Assembly: GCA_016699575.1 (NCBI GenBank)
Contig: CP064979.1
Span: forward strand, 1,116,001 to 1,180,000
From: Flavobacteriales bacterium
Lineage (GTDB): Bacteria > Bacteroidota > Bacteroidia > Flavobacteriales_F > PHOS-HE28
DNA: 64,000 nucleotides
Direction of reading: 5' to 3'
A program made the translations under genes and the position numbers. The notes beneath the pieces were generated by a model. The model did no database searches and was not told the DNA's origin. It saw only the letters and a program-made list of their open reading frames with translations. The stretch's first letter is position 1; each line of letters starts with the position of its first letter. This document shows, one piece after another, positions 28,677 to 38,036 of the stretch.

Positions 28677-29378
28677 GTGCTCCTTCAAAGCTCATTCAGT
28701 CCGCAGCGGGCATTGCGCGTGCTGCTCAACGTCTCGGCGGTCCTCAGCGCCTTGCACCTTGTGCTCCTCTACTTGCGTGAAGGCCACGGCATCAAGGCCA
28801 AGGCCCTCACCATGCTGTTCGACCTGGACCACGAAGCGAACGTGCCCACGCTGTTCATGGTGGGCTTGTTCCTCGTGAACGGCCTGTTGCTGTGGTCATT
28901 GATGCGGCTCGACCGTCCCAACGGCCGGAAGCGCTGGCAATGGCTGCTGCTCGCCTTTGTCTTCGTTTTCCTCGCGATCGATGAGGGCAGCCAGATCCAC
29001 GAAAAGAGCATAGAAGCCATGCACCGGTTGATGGGCAGCATACCCCATTCCGCACTGCTATATGCCTGGGTGATCCCTTACGGCTTGGCTTGCTTGGCAC
29101 TGGGCATCGTGCTCGGCAAGTTCCTGCTCTCATTGCCCAGGCGCACGCTTTTCCTCATGATGGCCAGTGGTTGCGTATTCGTGGGAGGTGCATTGGGCGT
29201 TGAGATGCTGGAAGGCGCGGCCACTGTCAACGGCGGCGAAACGAGCATGTTCTACCTGCTGTTGAACGCGCTGGAGGAGATCATGGAAATGATCGGACTC
29301 TCGCTGTTCGTGTACACCCTGCTCGACCACCTCAAGACCTTCCGCCCTGAATTCACGCTGCGCCTTGCGCAGAATTGA
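28677..29378 (+). CDS. Polytopic membrane protein of unknown function
   Basis: A 233-residue protein with six hydrophobic segments. Acidic and His residues lie next to membrane segments in 'LAIDEGSQIHEKSIEAMH' and 'LLNALEEIMEMIGLSL', which could bind metal or protons. I do not recognise the family. It starts at a GTG, has its own possible promoter, and its 3' end overlaps the convergent acetyltransferase gene by 26 bp. Confidence 0.75.
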   Translation: MLLQSSFSPQRALRVLLNVSAVLSALHLVLLYLREGHGIKAKALTMLFDLDHEANVPTLFMVGLFLVNGLLLWSLMRLDRPNGRKRWQWLLLAFVFVFLAIDEGSQIHEKSIEAMHRLMGSIPHSALLYAWVIPYGLACLALGIVLGKFLLSLPRRTLFLMMASGCVFVGGALGVEMLEGAATVNGGETSMFYLLLNALEEIMEMIGLSLFVYTLLDHLKTFRPEFTLRLAQN

Positions 29379-29889
29379 TCGGCCGCGGCAGGATGCGCGC
29401 CGGGTTGCCCACGGCGATGTGTTGCGCAGGAACGTCCTTCAGTACCACAGCGCCCGCACCTATCGCCACATCATCGCCAATGGTGATGGGCCCGATGATC
29501 ACCGCGTTCGCGCCGATGTCCACCCGATCACCGAAGCGCGGGCTGCGGCTGTAGGTACCGTCCTTCAGTTTGCGGTTGCCGATGGTGGTGCTGTTGCGCA
29601 CCGTGCAGTCGGCACCGAAAACGGTGCCGTCGTTCACGATCAGCGCCTGCCCATGGTCGATGCGGAAGCCCGGACCGATGCGCGTCTTCCAAGGCAGTTC
29701 GATGCACAGGAACCACTCCACCGTGACCCGGTAAGCCAGGAAGAGCGGGAGGAAGAGGATGAACGTGAGCGTGTTCTGCCGCAACAGGTGCAGCGTGCGG
29801 AACCACAGCATCACCAGCTTTCCTTTCGGGTTGCGTGCGTTCGCGTTCCAGTCCTGCGCGATGTTCCAAACGCTGGCGGCCATGATCAT
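29353..29889 (-). CDS. Hexapeptide-repeat acetyltransferase (WcaB/CysE-like)
   Basis: A 178-residue left-handed beta-helix acyltransferase. An N-terminal helical region with a hydrophobic stretch (about 35-58) precedes hexapeptide repeats: 'IGPGFRIDHGQALIVNDGTVFGADCTVRNSTTIGNRK' and 'VDIGANAVIIGPITIGDDVAIGAGAVVLKDVPAQHIAVGNPARIL'. The catalytic His is likely in 'IDHG'. It is the last gene of the exopolysaccharide operon and probably O-acetylates the glycan or a precursor. The start overlaps the GT2 stop (ATGA). Confidence 0.88.
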   Translation of the reverse strand: MIMAASVWNIAQDWNANARNPKGKLVMLWFRTLHLLRQNTLTFILFLPLFLAYRVTVEWFLCIELPWKTRIGPGFRIDHGQALIVNDGTVFGADCTVRNSTTIGNRKLKDGTYSRSPRFGDRVDIGANAVIIGPITIGDDVAIGAGAVVLKDVPAQHIAVGNPARILPRPINSAQGAA

Positions 29890-30707
29890 GCTGGGGTTGA
29901 AACGGAACGATTGAAGAAGAGCTTCAGTTGCTTGGGAACGTGCAGCGCCACCGTGACCAGTTGCGCCAACAACGAGGGCAGGGTGCCCATGCCGACGGCC
30001 TCGCTCAGCTTCTTCCGCTCGTCCAGGGACTTCGAAAGCGGTATCGTCATGCTGGCACCGCCCGCGCTGAAATTGGCCAATGCTCCGGGCAGGTAGAGGA
30101 AGCCATCCTTGTCTTCCATCCAGGCGCGCAAGGTCCAGTGATGGTCCCCGCCGATCTTCAGGTCGGTGCGGAAAGGTCTATCGATGTAGAACGACCGGCG
30201 CACGAAAAAACTCGGGTGATTGAGCACCATCTCCCAGTACTTGAGCAGGAAGCCGTTCCGCTTGGCGAACTTCATCTTCTTGCCGCCTCCTTCGTAGTGG
30301 ATCCAGATGTCGCCGTGCACCACGTTCACTTGGGGCTTGTTGCGTACCGCTTCCACCATGCGTTTCACCACACCGGGTTCGTACCAGTCGTCCGCATTGA
30401 TGAGCGCGACCCATTCGCCGGAGCAGAGTGAAACGCCCTTGTTCATGGCGTCGTAGATGCCCTTGTCCCGCTCGCTCACCCAGAAGTCGAGCCGATCGCC
30501 GTAACGCCTGATGAGGTCCACCGTTCCGTCCTTGCTGCCCCCGTCAACGATGATGTACTCGATGTTCGGATAGTCCTGGGCGAGCACACTATCGATGGTC
30601 CTTTGCAGGGTGGTTTCCCCGTTGTACACCACGGTGACGATGCTCACCAGCGGCAGTTCGGCCGAGCCCTGCTTGCGTTCTCCTTTGGTGCGCTTTCCTC
30701 CGTTCAT
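29886..30707 (-). CDS. Glycosyltransferase family 2
   Basis: A 273-residue GT-A enzyme: 'VSIVTVVYNGETTLQRTIDSVLAQDYPNIEYIIVDGGSKDGT' is the nucleotide-sugar site, 'NADDWYEPGVV' contains the DxD-like metal motif, and 'GGDHHWTLRAW' the acceptor side. Start at ATG 30707, which overlaps the polymerase stop (ATGA); the open frame further upstream lies over the polymerase gene. Confidence 0.9.
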   Translation of the reverse strand: MNGGKRTKGERKQGSAELPLVSIVTVVYNGETTLQRTIDSVLAQDYPNIEYIIVDGGSKDGTVDLIRRYGDRLDFWVSERDKGIYDAMNKGVSLCSGEWVALINADDWYEPGVVKRMVEAVRNKPQVNVVHGDIWIHYEGGGKKMKFAKRNGFLLKYWEMVLNHPSFFVRRSFYIDRPFRTDLKIGGDHHWTLRAWMEDKDGFLYLPGALANFSAGGASMTIPLSKSLDERKKLSEAVGMGTLPSLLAQLVTVALHVPKQLKLFFNRSVSTPA

Positions 30708-32047
30708 GGTGTCCTGTTCACGAGCTCGCCGTTCAGCAAGCGGTCGGGCCGCGTCACGTATCGTTTGTCCACCGCCAAGTAGGCGAGCATGGTCATGAAG
30801 ACCACATAACCGATGAACACGCCGTGCACGAATATGTCGATCTGGTACACGAAGAGGATGTAGATCATGGCGGCATAGAGCGGTGCCTCGCTGAACCCGC
30901 CGATGTACCGATCCCGATAGGACTTGTAGGCCGTCCACATGAGCCAGTAGAAGAGGATGAGCGCCAGCACGCCCTGACTGGTGAGGACCTCGAGAAAGGT
31001 GCTGTGCATGTGCAGGTTGTATGCGTCTTCTTCGCCCCACAACCGAGCCACTTCATCGAGCATTCCGATCTTGAAGTGGCCGTGGTAACCCAGACCTTGC
31101 CAGAACCCGCGGCGATCGCTGACCACCCAGTCCCACACAGCCTCCCAGATGTAGGTGCGGCCGTTGAAGGAGGTCACGTCCTCCTTGTTCACCCGGCCCA
31201 GAATGCTGGCGAAGAGCGGCAAGCTGAGCACGGCATAGATGAGCAGCGCGAAGCTCATCATGATGGGCATGGTGAAGAGGGACACCACGTAGACGCGCGC
31301 CACCTTCATCACCTTGAACAGGAACAAGGCCGTGAAGACGAGGAAGACCATGAACGAGAGCCGGCTGTTGATGCTCAGCATCGCGGCCAGATTCACCAGG
31401 TAGAGCCCGCCGTAGCTGAAGAAGCGCAGCGGCCGTGTGGAGAACTCTGCGGGTTTGATGCGGAACAGGAGCATCATGTTCACCAACGCGACCAGGTGCG
31501 ACCCGTCGTAGATCCCGGTGGCGAACGGCAGGCTTACACGTCCCGGGAAACTGTGCATGAGGTTGTGCATGCCCGCTCCGTACCCCAGGTAGTTGATGAT
31601 GAGCAGACCGAGCAAGCTCTTGAGCAGCAGGTCCGGAAAATCGAAGTCTTCCGCTTCCCGGTTGTAGATCATCACGATGACAGCCGCCGGGAACGGCACG
31701 AGTGTGAGCACCGTTTGTCCGATGGTATTGGGAAGACCCAGCAGCGGCACCCGATGCACGAGCAAACCCACCCAGTACATGAACACAAGCGTGCCGATGT
31801 ACAACATCGTCAACCAGAACACACGGTTGGTCATGGGCACGAAGACGCGCTGGTACAAACGATCCACGGCCCAGATGAGGATGATGAGCAAATAGCCCAT
31901 GGACGCGCTCAAGTAGCCCACCGTGGGGCTCTTCTTCACGATCAACCAACACCCGATGCCATAAACCGGCAGGGCGATGAGGAAGAGGAAGTTGATGAGC
32001 TTGCGCTTGCTGATCACGGCGAATGGTCGGCGCCAAGGTATCCGCAC
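30704..32047 (-). CDS. O-antigen polymerase/ligase-like membrane protein (Wzy type)
   Basis: A 447-residue protein with about 11-12 membrane segments. The large loop with 'GRTYIWEAVWDWVVSDRRGFWQGLGYHG' and 'YNLHMHSTFLEVLTSQGVLALILFYWL' matches the Wzy_C/O-antigen ligase pattern (Arg and His of the loop are typical of the family). It could polymerise the repeat units made by the neighbouring enzymes. Polymerase and ligase cannot be separated from sequence. It lies 48 bp downstream of the glycosyltransferase at 32096. Confidence 0.85.
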   Translation of the reverse strand: MRIPWRRPFAVISKRKLINFLFLIALPVYGIGCWLIVKKSPTVGYLSASMGYLLIILIWAVDRLYQRVFVPMTNRVFWLTMLYIGTLVFMYWVGLLVHRVPLLGLPNTIGQTVLTLVPFPAAVIVMIYNREAEDFDFPDLLLKSLLGLLIINYLGYGAGMHNLMHSFPGRVSLPFATGIYDGSHLVALVNMMLLFRIKPAEFSTRPLRFFSYGGLYLVNLAAMLSINSRLSFMVFLVFTALFLFKVMKVARVYVVSLFTMPIMMSFALLIYAVLSLPLFASILGRVNKEDVTSFNGRTYIWEAVWDWVVSDRRGFWQGLGYHGHFKIGMLDEVARLWGEEDAYNLHMHSTFLEVLTSQGVLALILFYWLMWTAYKSYRDRYIGGFSEAPLYAAMIYILFVYQIDIFVHGVFIGYVVFMTMLAYLAVDKRYVTRPDRLLNGELVNRTP

Positions 32048-32095
32048 CCGCCGCTGTGGGGCCGGGGCCGTGCCGGGGTTGTCAATTGCCCGTTG

Positions 32096-33091
32096 TCAGT
32101 TGATGCCCAACTTCCGTTGGATCTTGCCAAGGAACGGAGTGATCGCTTGGTCCACCTCCTTGGGCAACGCCTGCTTGATGCGGTTCTTGAAGCGCCGCAG
32201 CATGCTCGGCTCGATGTACTTCTCGAAGTATTCCAGGTCGCGTTCCTTGTCCACCACCATGAAGGTCGGATGCTTCAGGGGGAAAACCATATCGCCTGCA
32301 GCATCCTTGTTGCGCGGGTCCAGGTAGCTGCCCGTGTGCGTGCTGCCCGCACCGAATCCGATGTTGCGGATCAGGTTCACCGTGGGAATGATGTTCACGC
32401 CACCATTGGCGATGCGGCCATAATCCAATTGGAAGTCCCAACTGTGGATGCGGCCGTCCCAGCTCTTCTCCAACAATTCAATACCCTCGCGAGCTTCGGC
32501 CTTGCTGAGGAAGTGGCCATTGAGAAGGCCGCCGTCCCTGAGAGCAGGCCAGTCCTGCATGTGCAGATCGTACTTCTTCCACATGCGGCGCCAGCTGGCC
32601 CAGCCCCAATAGGCGCCGTAGCCATGCGCGCTGTAGTAGTAGCTCTCGCCATTGCGCGCGGGCCATTCGGGCATGAGATTGTTGCCCATGATGATCCACA
32701 CGCGCTCATCGTGGCGGTAACGCTCCAAAAGATCCTGCGCGAACCAGAACCACGATGGCATCGGCTTGCAATCGTCCTCCAGGATAATGCCTTCCTCCTC
32801 GTGCTCGAAGAACCAACTGATGGCGGCAGGCGGACCGAACTTCACGGTCTGGTTCACCTCGCTGAAGCGGGTCTTCAGTTCGCAGGGCCAATCCACGAGC
32901 TTCACCAGGTCGCGCACCTTCTGCACGTCCACGGCTTCCTTGTCGTTGCGCGCACCGTCGCTGGCGAAGTAGAGCCGTGGTGGCCGGGCAGCGCGTATGG
33001 CCTCCATCACGGCCTTGCTCTCCTCGAACCGCTTGAAGGCGATGAAGAGCACAGGCGTGCGCAACGGGGCCGGTGGCGTGAAAGCGCTCAT
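32096..33091 (-). CDS. Nucleotide-diphospho-sugar transferase-like glycosyltransferase
   Basis: A 331-residue GT-A-like protein: 'PVLFIAFKRFEESKAVMEAIRAARPPRLYFASDGARND' at the N-terminus, 'EEGIILEDDCKPMPSWFWFAQDLLERY' with the acidic metal-binding cluster EDDC, and 'YYYSAHGYGAYWGWASWRRMW'. This matches a Bacteroidota family usually annotated as nucleotide-diphospho-sugar transferase or HlpA-like. Its sugar is unknown. The start overlaps the stop of the GT61-like gene (ATGA). Confidence 0.87.
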   Translation of the reverse strand: MSAFTPPAPLRTPVLFIAFKRFEESKAVMEAIRAARPPRLYFASDGARNDKEAVDVQKVRDLVKLVDWPCELKTRFSEVNQTVKFGPPAAISWFFEHEEEGIILEDDCKPMPSWFWFAQDLLERYRHDERVWIIMGNNLMPEWPARNGESYYYSAHGYGAYWGWASWRRMWKKYDLHMQDWPALRDGGLLNGHFLSKAEAREGIELLEKSWDGRIHSWDFQLDYGRIANGGVNIIPTVNLIRNIGFGAGSTHTGSYLDPRNKDAAGDMVFPLKHPTFMVVDKERDLEYFEKYIEPSMLRRFKNRIKQALPKEVDQAITPFLGKIQRKLGIN

Positions 33092-34365
33092 GTACGCGGG
33101 CCTTGCGTGAAGGTATTGGTGACGTTGTGCAAACGGTACAGGTCAAAATAGCGCAGCATCCCGATCGCGTGGTCGGCCACTTCGCCGGGCGAGGCGAACT
33201 CGCCGACGAAACGGTAAAGGAAGAGCTGCATGCGGTCGGCCCATCTTACGCTGATGTCCTGCACGATGTTGCCCTGCCGGTCACTGGGCAGGATCTCGAT
33301 GCACCCGGCGGCAAAAGCGGTTGGCAGCAGCATGTTGCTACCGTGCACGCCCACCACCAGCTGGCTCTTGGCGTAGGCGCGGCACCACGCCAGTTCCACG
33401 TCCTTGCTCATGCTGGTGGTGCGCAGGTCTTCGGCCAAACTTCCGTAGCCCCCACTAGGCGCCAGGCCCACCACGTTGAAGGTGCAGGCGGGGAACTCCT
33501 TCTTGATCGCCCGCATGCTGCTGCGGATGAGCCGATCCTGCGCCCCGCTCCACACTTTGCGAGCAAAGCCCAGCAAACCCACCGCACCGAGCGTTCGGAA
33601 GAGGAATTTGTCCACCATGTTCGGGAACCAAAGCCGGTCCTGTCTTGCCACGAACGTGATGTGCGGCGGCCGTGTGCTGAACTCCTCCAGCTTGAACGGT
33701 GCGATGCCTGTATAGCGTTCGATGTCAATGCGCGTGAAGTCCGGGTGGGCCCAGCCCCGGCCCATGTTCACCTCAGCGTACTCGGCCAAACGTTCCCGCA
33801 CGAACGCGTTGATGGCGTTGTGCCAAACCTGGCCCTGGCCGAGCTTCACATCAACGATCCAAACCTCGGCGCAACCCTTCGGCTCCAACCATGCGAACAT
33901 GCGTGGCAGGATGACCACTACGCCGTGATCGGGATAGTTGTCGATGTAATGCTGCGCGCTGTAGAGCTTCAGCAGAACGTGCCCATAGAGAAAGTCGATC
34001 GTATCGAGCAGGATGATCCTATTGCAGGCCCGGTTCACCTTGCGCTCGATCTTCACGGGAGCATCGCTGCGGTTGCTGAACGCCTTCAGCAGCGGGTCCA
34101 TCAACCAGTTCTCGGCTCCGTTGCGGTCCAGCAACGAGCCATCGTTCTTGGCAATGCTCACCGCATGATCCACTGCGAAGCCCACAGGCAGGTCGCGCAC
34201 GAACGCGGTTCCGCAACTGGTACAGGTGTAGTCGCCCAGAACATGTGCGCCGGGGAAGAGCACGCCTTGGGCGGAAACGGACCCCGCCTTGCACTTCGGG
34301 CAGGCGAAGTCGCTGAACAAAGCCGGCTTCACCGGCACCAGGTCGCGGTCGGTGATGCGTGTCAT
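33088..34365 (-). CDS. GT61-like glycosyltransferase with N-terminal zinc ribbon
   Basis: A 425-residue protein. An N-terminal C-x2-C...C-x2-C element ('FACPKCKAGS' and 'DYTCTSCGTAF', about residues 19-55) looks like a rubredoxin-type zinc ribbon. The remainder resembles GT61/capsular polysaccharide glycosyltransferases, with 'AKSQLVVGVHGSNMLLPTAFAAGCIEILPSD', where GVHG(A/S)xL is the family hallmark. ATG at 34365 is used because it overlaps the flippase stop and starts just before the zinc ribbon. Family assignment is moderate. Confidence 0.75.
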   Translation of the reverse strand: MTRITDRDLVPVKPALFSDFACPKCKAGSVSAQGVLFPGAHVLGDYTCTSCGTAFVRDLPVGFAVDHAVSIAKNDGSLLDRNGAENWLMDPLLKAFSNRSDAPVKIERKVNRACNRIILLDTIDFLYGHVLLKLYSAQHYIDNYPDHGVVVILPRMFAWLEPKGCAEVWIVDVKLGQGQVWHNAINAFVRERLAEYAEVNMGRGWAHPDFTRIDIERYTGIAPFKLEEFSTRPPHITFVARQDRLWFPNMVDKFLFRTLGAVGLLGFARKVWSGAQDRLIRSSMRAIKKEFPACTFNVVGLAPSGGYGSLAEDLRTTSMSKDVELAWCRAYAKSQLVVGVHGSNMLLPTAFAAGCIEILPSDRQGNIVQDISVRWADRMQLFLYRFVGEFASPGEVADHAIGMLRYFDLYRLHNVTNTFTQGPRT

Positions 34366-35684
34366 GTGGCGCGGTGGAACTTCCAGAAGCTGAACATCGC
34401 TTTCATCATCCAACCGAAGTTGGCGCGGGTGTCCTTGAAGAGGAGGTCCATGAGCATGAGGCTTACCGTGAAAGAGATCACCGACGCCCATATGGAGCCG
34501 AAGGAGCCCATGGTCGGGATGAGGAGGTAGTTGATCGCGATGTTCAACGACGCTCCGACCACGGCGGTTATCAGCGAATACTTGAACAAGCTCTCATTCG
34601 TGATGAAGCTGGCCTTTCCCATGCCCATGTTCGTAAAGAGCAAGCGGATACTGAACCAGCCCAAGAGCACACCGGCGGGCTCGAACTCCGGACCGAAAAA
34701 GAGGACGATGACGGGGCGTGCCAAGAAGAACAACGGGACAGCGGTGACGACGAACATCAGGAACATAAGGCGATATTGGTTCAGCAACCGGTCCTCGTAC
34801 TTCTCACGGCTTTCGAGCTTCGCCCGTGTGATCGCAGGGGCCAGGCTCTTCTGCACGATAACGGGCAAGAAACCGAGGGCCTCGATCATCTTGAGCGCTA
34901 CGCTGTACTGGCCGACTTCCTTGAAGGCTGCGGCCTGGCCTTTGGTGCGTGTCAGGATGTCGCCGATCATCACCTGGTCGATCTTGGCTTGCACGTATAG
35001 CGCAATGCCGAAGATGATCAATGGCCAGCTCTGTTGAAGCAACTCCTTCAGCAGGTCCTTGCTGTACTTCCAGGTGCGCCAAGTGGCCCCGCTCCTCTCG
35101 TAGGCCCAGAGGTAACCGCCGCTCATCACCAGCATTTCAACCACGTAGCTCCATGCGAACCAGGACAATGGCGCTTCGATACCGATCAGGAAGAACTTGT
35201 ATCCGGCACTGATCAAAGCCTGGGCAATGAGGACGATACTGCTCGTCTTCGCCTGCACCTGTGCTTGGAACCAGTATTCAACGACCACGAAGGGCTTCAG
35301 CAGCTCAGCAACGGCGATGATCGCGACCAAGATGAGGGTCTCGCCATCCATGCCCTTCAACAAGCCAACCGCAGTGGTGAGGACAACCAACAGCAATGCC
35401 CCGAACAACTTGAGCATCGCCGCTGTACCAAGAATGTCGTCCCTTCTTTCGGGCTTGCGGACCAGATCGCGGACAACGATCTCATCAAGGCCCATGCTCG
35501 TCAACGCGAAGAACAACCCCACATAACCACTGGCATAGCTCAGTTGGCCAAAGAGCTGGTCGCCCAAATAGCGCGTGGTGAAAATGGTGGTCACCATCAC
35601 CACGCCCAACCGCACCACCTTCTCCACGAACATCCATGAGGTGTTCGCGAGGTACTTGCGCGCGCCTTCGCTCTTGAGCATCAA
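34362..35684 (-). CDS. wzx: Oligosaccharide flippase (Wzx, MATE/MOP superfamily)
   Basis: Moves lipid-linked repeat units across the inner membrane. The 440-residue protein has about 12 membrane segments and a typical opening: 'ARKYLANTSWMFVEKVVRLGVVMVTTIFTTRYLGDQLFGQLSYA'. The C-terminal half has 'LIPTMGSFGSIWASVISF', common in polysaccharide flippases. It lies 9 bp downstream of the Wzc-like gene. Confidence 0.9.
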   Translation of the reverse strand: MMLKSEGARKYLANTSWMFVEKVVRLGVVMVTTIFTTRYLGDQLFGQLSYASGYVGLFFALTSMGLDEIVVRDLVRKPERRDDILGTAAMLKLFGALLLVVLTTAVGLLKGMDGETLILVAIIAVAELLKPFVVVEYWFQAQVQAKTSSIVLIAQALISAGYKFFLIGIEAPLSWFAWSYVVEMLVMSGGYLWAYERSGATWRTWKYSKDLLKELLQQSWPLIIFGIALYVQAKIDQVMIGDILTRTKGQAAAFKEVGQYSVALKMIEALGFLPVIVQKSLAPAITRAKLESREKYEDRLLNQYRLMFLMFVVTAVPLFFLARPVIVLFFGPEFEPAGVLLGWFSIRLLFTNMGMGKASFITNESLFKYSLITAVVGASLNIAINYLLIPTMGSFGSIWASVISFTVSLMLMDLLFKDTRANFGWMMKAMFSFWKFHRAT

Positions 35685-35693
35685 GGGCGCCGC

Positions 35694-38036
35694 TTACTTG
35701 ACGTAGTAGCCGTATCCGCTCGTGCCGCTCTTGTCCACATCGTTGAACAGCAGGTCGATGCGGCCCAGTTTGCCCGCAGCGTACATCTCGTTCACCAAGC
35801 GCAGGTCCTTGCGGTGGGTCTTGCCCTGGCGCACGACGTACAGCGTTACATCGATGTGGCGCGTGAGGATGACGAACTCGCTCACCAAGCCCATCGGGCT
35901 GGCGTCCACGATCACTTGGTCGTAGCGGTTGCGCAACTGCTTGAACAGATCGGCCATGTGCGCGCTCTCCACCAGCTCCAGCGGATTCGGCGGTATGGGA
36001 CCGGCCGTGATCACATCCAGCCCGTTGATGTCGGTGCGGCGGATGATGTGATCGAGCGCGGTTTCACCAATCAAGTAGTTGCTCAGGCCATGGCCGTCCT
36101 GCAGTTCCAACGACTCCTGCACGCGCGGACGGCGCATGTCGGCATCGATGATGATGGTGCGCTTGCCGCTGAGGGCCATCACCGTGGCCAGGTTCAGTGC
36201 GCAGAAGGTCTTGCCCTCGCCGCTGCTGCTGCTGGTGAAACCCACGACCTGTCTCGCGGCATCCGCGTTCAGGTACTGCAGGTTGATGCGGGCCGTGCGG
36301 AAGGCCTCCGCCAGCAAGCTCTTCGGCTCGTCCGGAGTGATGCGCTTGCGCTTGCTCTCCGGGATGGTGGCCAGCAGAGGGATCGGGCTGAGGCGTTTCA
36401 GTTCATCCTGGTCGCCGATGGTGTCGTTGAGGAAATCACGCACAAGAACAAATCCTATGGGGATGAGCAGCCCCAGCAACAGCGCACCACCGAAGAGCGT
36501 CTTCTTGTCCGGCGCCACGGGCCCACCGACGGCAGCACGTGCATAGTCCACTACGGTCTTGTCCACCTGATCGGAGTTGATGGCGATGCGCGCTTCGAAC
36601 ATCTTTTCCATCAAATAGTTGTTGATGCTCTCGTTGAGCTTGTACTTGCTGCGCTCGGCCTCGGCTTCAGCCGCCGCTCCTGGTCGCGAGTAGATGGTAC
36701 CGCGCACACTGGACAATTGCCCGGAAACACTGTTCTTCTCGAACTGCATGCGAGCCAACAGGTTGTTCGCACTGCCAACGATCTGCTCGCGGATGTTGCG
36801 GACCTTGCGCTTGAGCGCGATCGTGGGAGGTGCGGTGCCCGTTTTGTCGACGGCCAGCTTCTGTACCAGGTCCGTGACGTCCCGGTTGTACTGCTCGATG
36901 AGCGACGCGAAACTGGCGTCATCCACGTCGGCCGATGAAGCCACGTTGTTCGCATCAGGATTGCTCATCGTGGAGACGATCCTGTTGAGGTAGTCGATCT
37001 GGATGTTGATCCTGTTCAACCGGTTCTCAAGATCGGCCTTCTGACCCACGAGGGCTGTCAGCAAAGCATCGCTGCTGCCCGTCCCGCCAGCCGCCGTCTC
37101 TGCATTGACCATGGCGCTCTTGGCAGCATCCAACTGTGCACTGCTGGCATCCAATTGCTTCTCAATGAACTTCACCGTCCGCTCTCCCTTGAAGTTCTGC
37201 TTGTCCTGCTCATGCTTGATGTAGGTGGCCATGAGCGAATTGAGGAAGTCCTTCTCCTTGGTGATCGCTTCCCCCACGATGCTGAGCACGACGATGTTGC
37301 TCTTCTCGCCCATGCTCTCGGTGCCCAGTCGTTGTCCGTAGCTGTCCACCAGGCCTTCCAGCGAGTTGATGAAGAAGAAGTAGTCGGCTTTGGGATCGTA
37401 CGGGTAATTCTCAGCGAACGTGATGCGGAAAGCGAGGTTGTCCTCCTTTACTGTGTCCCCGAATGAGAACTGCTTCTCCCAATCCATCAGGGCACGGAAG
37501 TCGTCCACGCCAGTACCCGTCTTGGGATCATACAAGGGCACGTTCTTGCCCTTCACATTCACCGTGAACTTCTTGCCGGCCTCATCCACCTTCACGTGAA
37601 CCGGCAAGCCGGTCACCTGCTTCACGCTGCTATCGAGCACCACCGTGAACGGCGGGTAGTCGTACAGCTCCCGAGTGAGGTAGTTCTTCTTGCTGAGGTA
37701 GCTGATGCCGAACGGCTTGTCCTTCAGGTTCGTCAGGGTCTTGCGCAACATCGTCTGGCTGCGCAATACGGCGATCTGGTCCTCGATGTCGGCGCTGTTG
37801 CGCAGGTAGCCGGTGCCCTTCAGGAATTCCTCATTGGATGAACCGAACGCGCTGCGGCTCTTCTCGCTGAGCATGATGGACGCACCGACCAAGTAGCTCT
37901 TGGGCGTGGTCTTGTACTTGGCGTAGGCGGCAGCAACGGCCAGGCCGACGGTGATGACGAACAGCCACCACACCTTGAGCAGTTTGCCGAAGATGGCCTT
38001 CAGGTCAATGCTGTCGCCGACTGCTTCCTTGCTCAT
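35694..38036 (-). CDS. wzc: Polysaccharide co-polymerase with tyrosine autokinase domain (Wzc-like)
   Basis: Controls chain length and export. The 780-residue protein has an N-terminal Wzz domain with a membrane helix at about 22-42, a long periplasmic coiled-coil region (about 270-500), a second helix at about 525-545 and a cytoplasmic BY-kinase: Walker A SSSSGEGKT (about 600), Walker A' IIIDADMRRPR, and Walker B QVIVDASP. The C-terminal tail is short (SGYGYYVK) with only three Tyr in the last few residues, instead of the longer Tyr cluster of E. coli Wzc. Its ATG overlaps the stop of the export gene. Confidence 0.93.
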   Translation of the reverse strand: MSKEAVGDSIDLKAIFGKLLKVWWLFVITVGLAVAAAYAKYKTTPKSYLVGASIMLSEKSRSAFGSSNEEFLKGTGYLRNSADIEDQIAVLRSQTMLRKTLTNLKDKPFGISYLSKKNYLTRELYDYPPFTVVLDSSVKQVTGLPVHVKVDEAGKKFTVNVKGKNVPLYDPKTGTGVDDFRALMDWEKQFSFGDTVKEDNLAFRITFAENYPYDPKADYFFFINSLEGLVDSYGQRLGTESMGEKSNIVVLSIVGEAITKEKDFLNSLMATYIKHEQDKQNFKGERTVKFIEKQLDASSAQLDAAKSAMVNAETAAGGTGSSDALLTALVGQKADLENRLNRINIQIDYLNRIVSTMSNPDANNVASSADVDDASFASLIEQYNRDVTDLVQKLAVDKTGTAPPTIALKRKVRNIREQIVGSANNLLARMQFEKNSVSGQLSSVRGTIYSRPGAAAEAEAERSKYKLNESINNYLMEKMFEARIAINSDQVDKTVVDYARAAVGGPVAPDKKTLFGGALLLGLLIPIGFVLVRDFLNDTIGDQDELKRLSPIPLLATIPESKRKRITPDEPKSLLAEAFRTARINLQYLNADAARQVVGFTSSSSGEGKTFCALNLATVMALSGKRTIIIDADMRRPRVQESLELQDGHGLSNYLIGETALDHIIRRTDINGLDVITAGPIPPNPLELVESAHMADLFKQLRNRYDQVIVDASPMGLVSEFVILTRHIDVTLYVVRQGKTHRKDLRLVNEMYAAGKLGRIDLLFNDVDKSGTSGYGYYVK

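Noticed and set aside
30824..33151. 775-residue open frame antisense to the polysaccharide operon
   Set aside because: It spans two real genes and their gap, has no motif and has the His/Glu/Val bias of antisense GC-rich frames.
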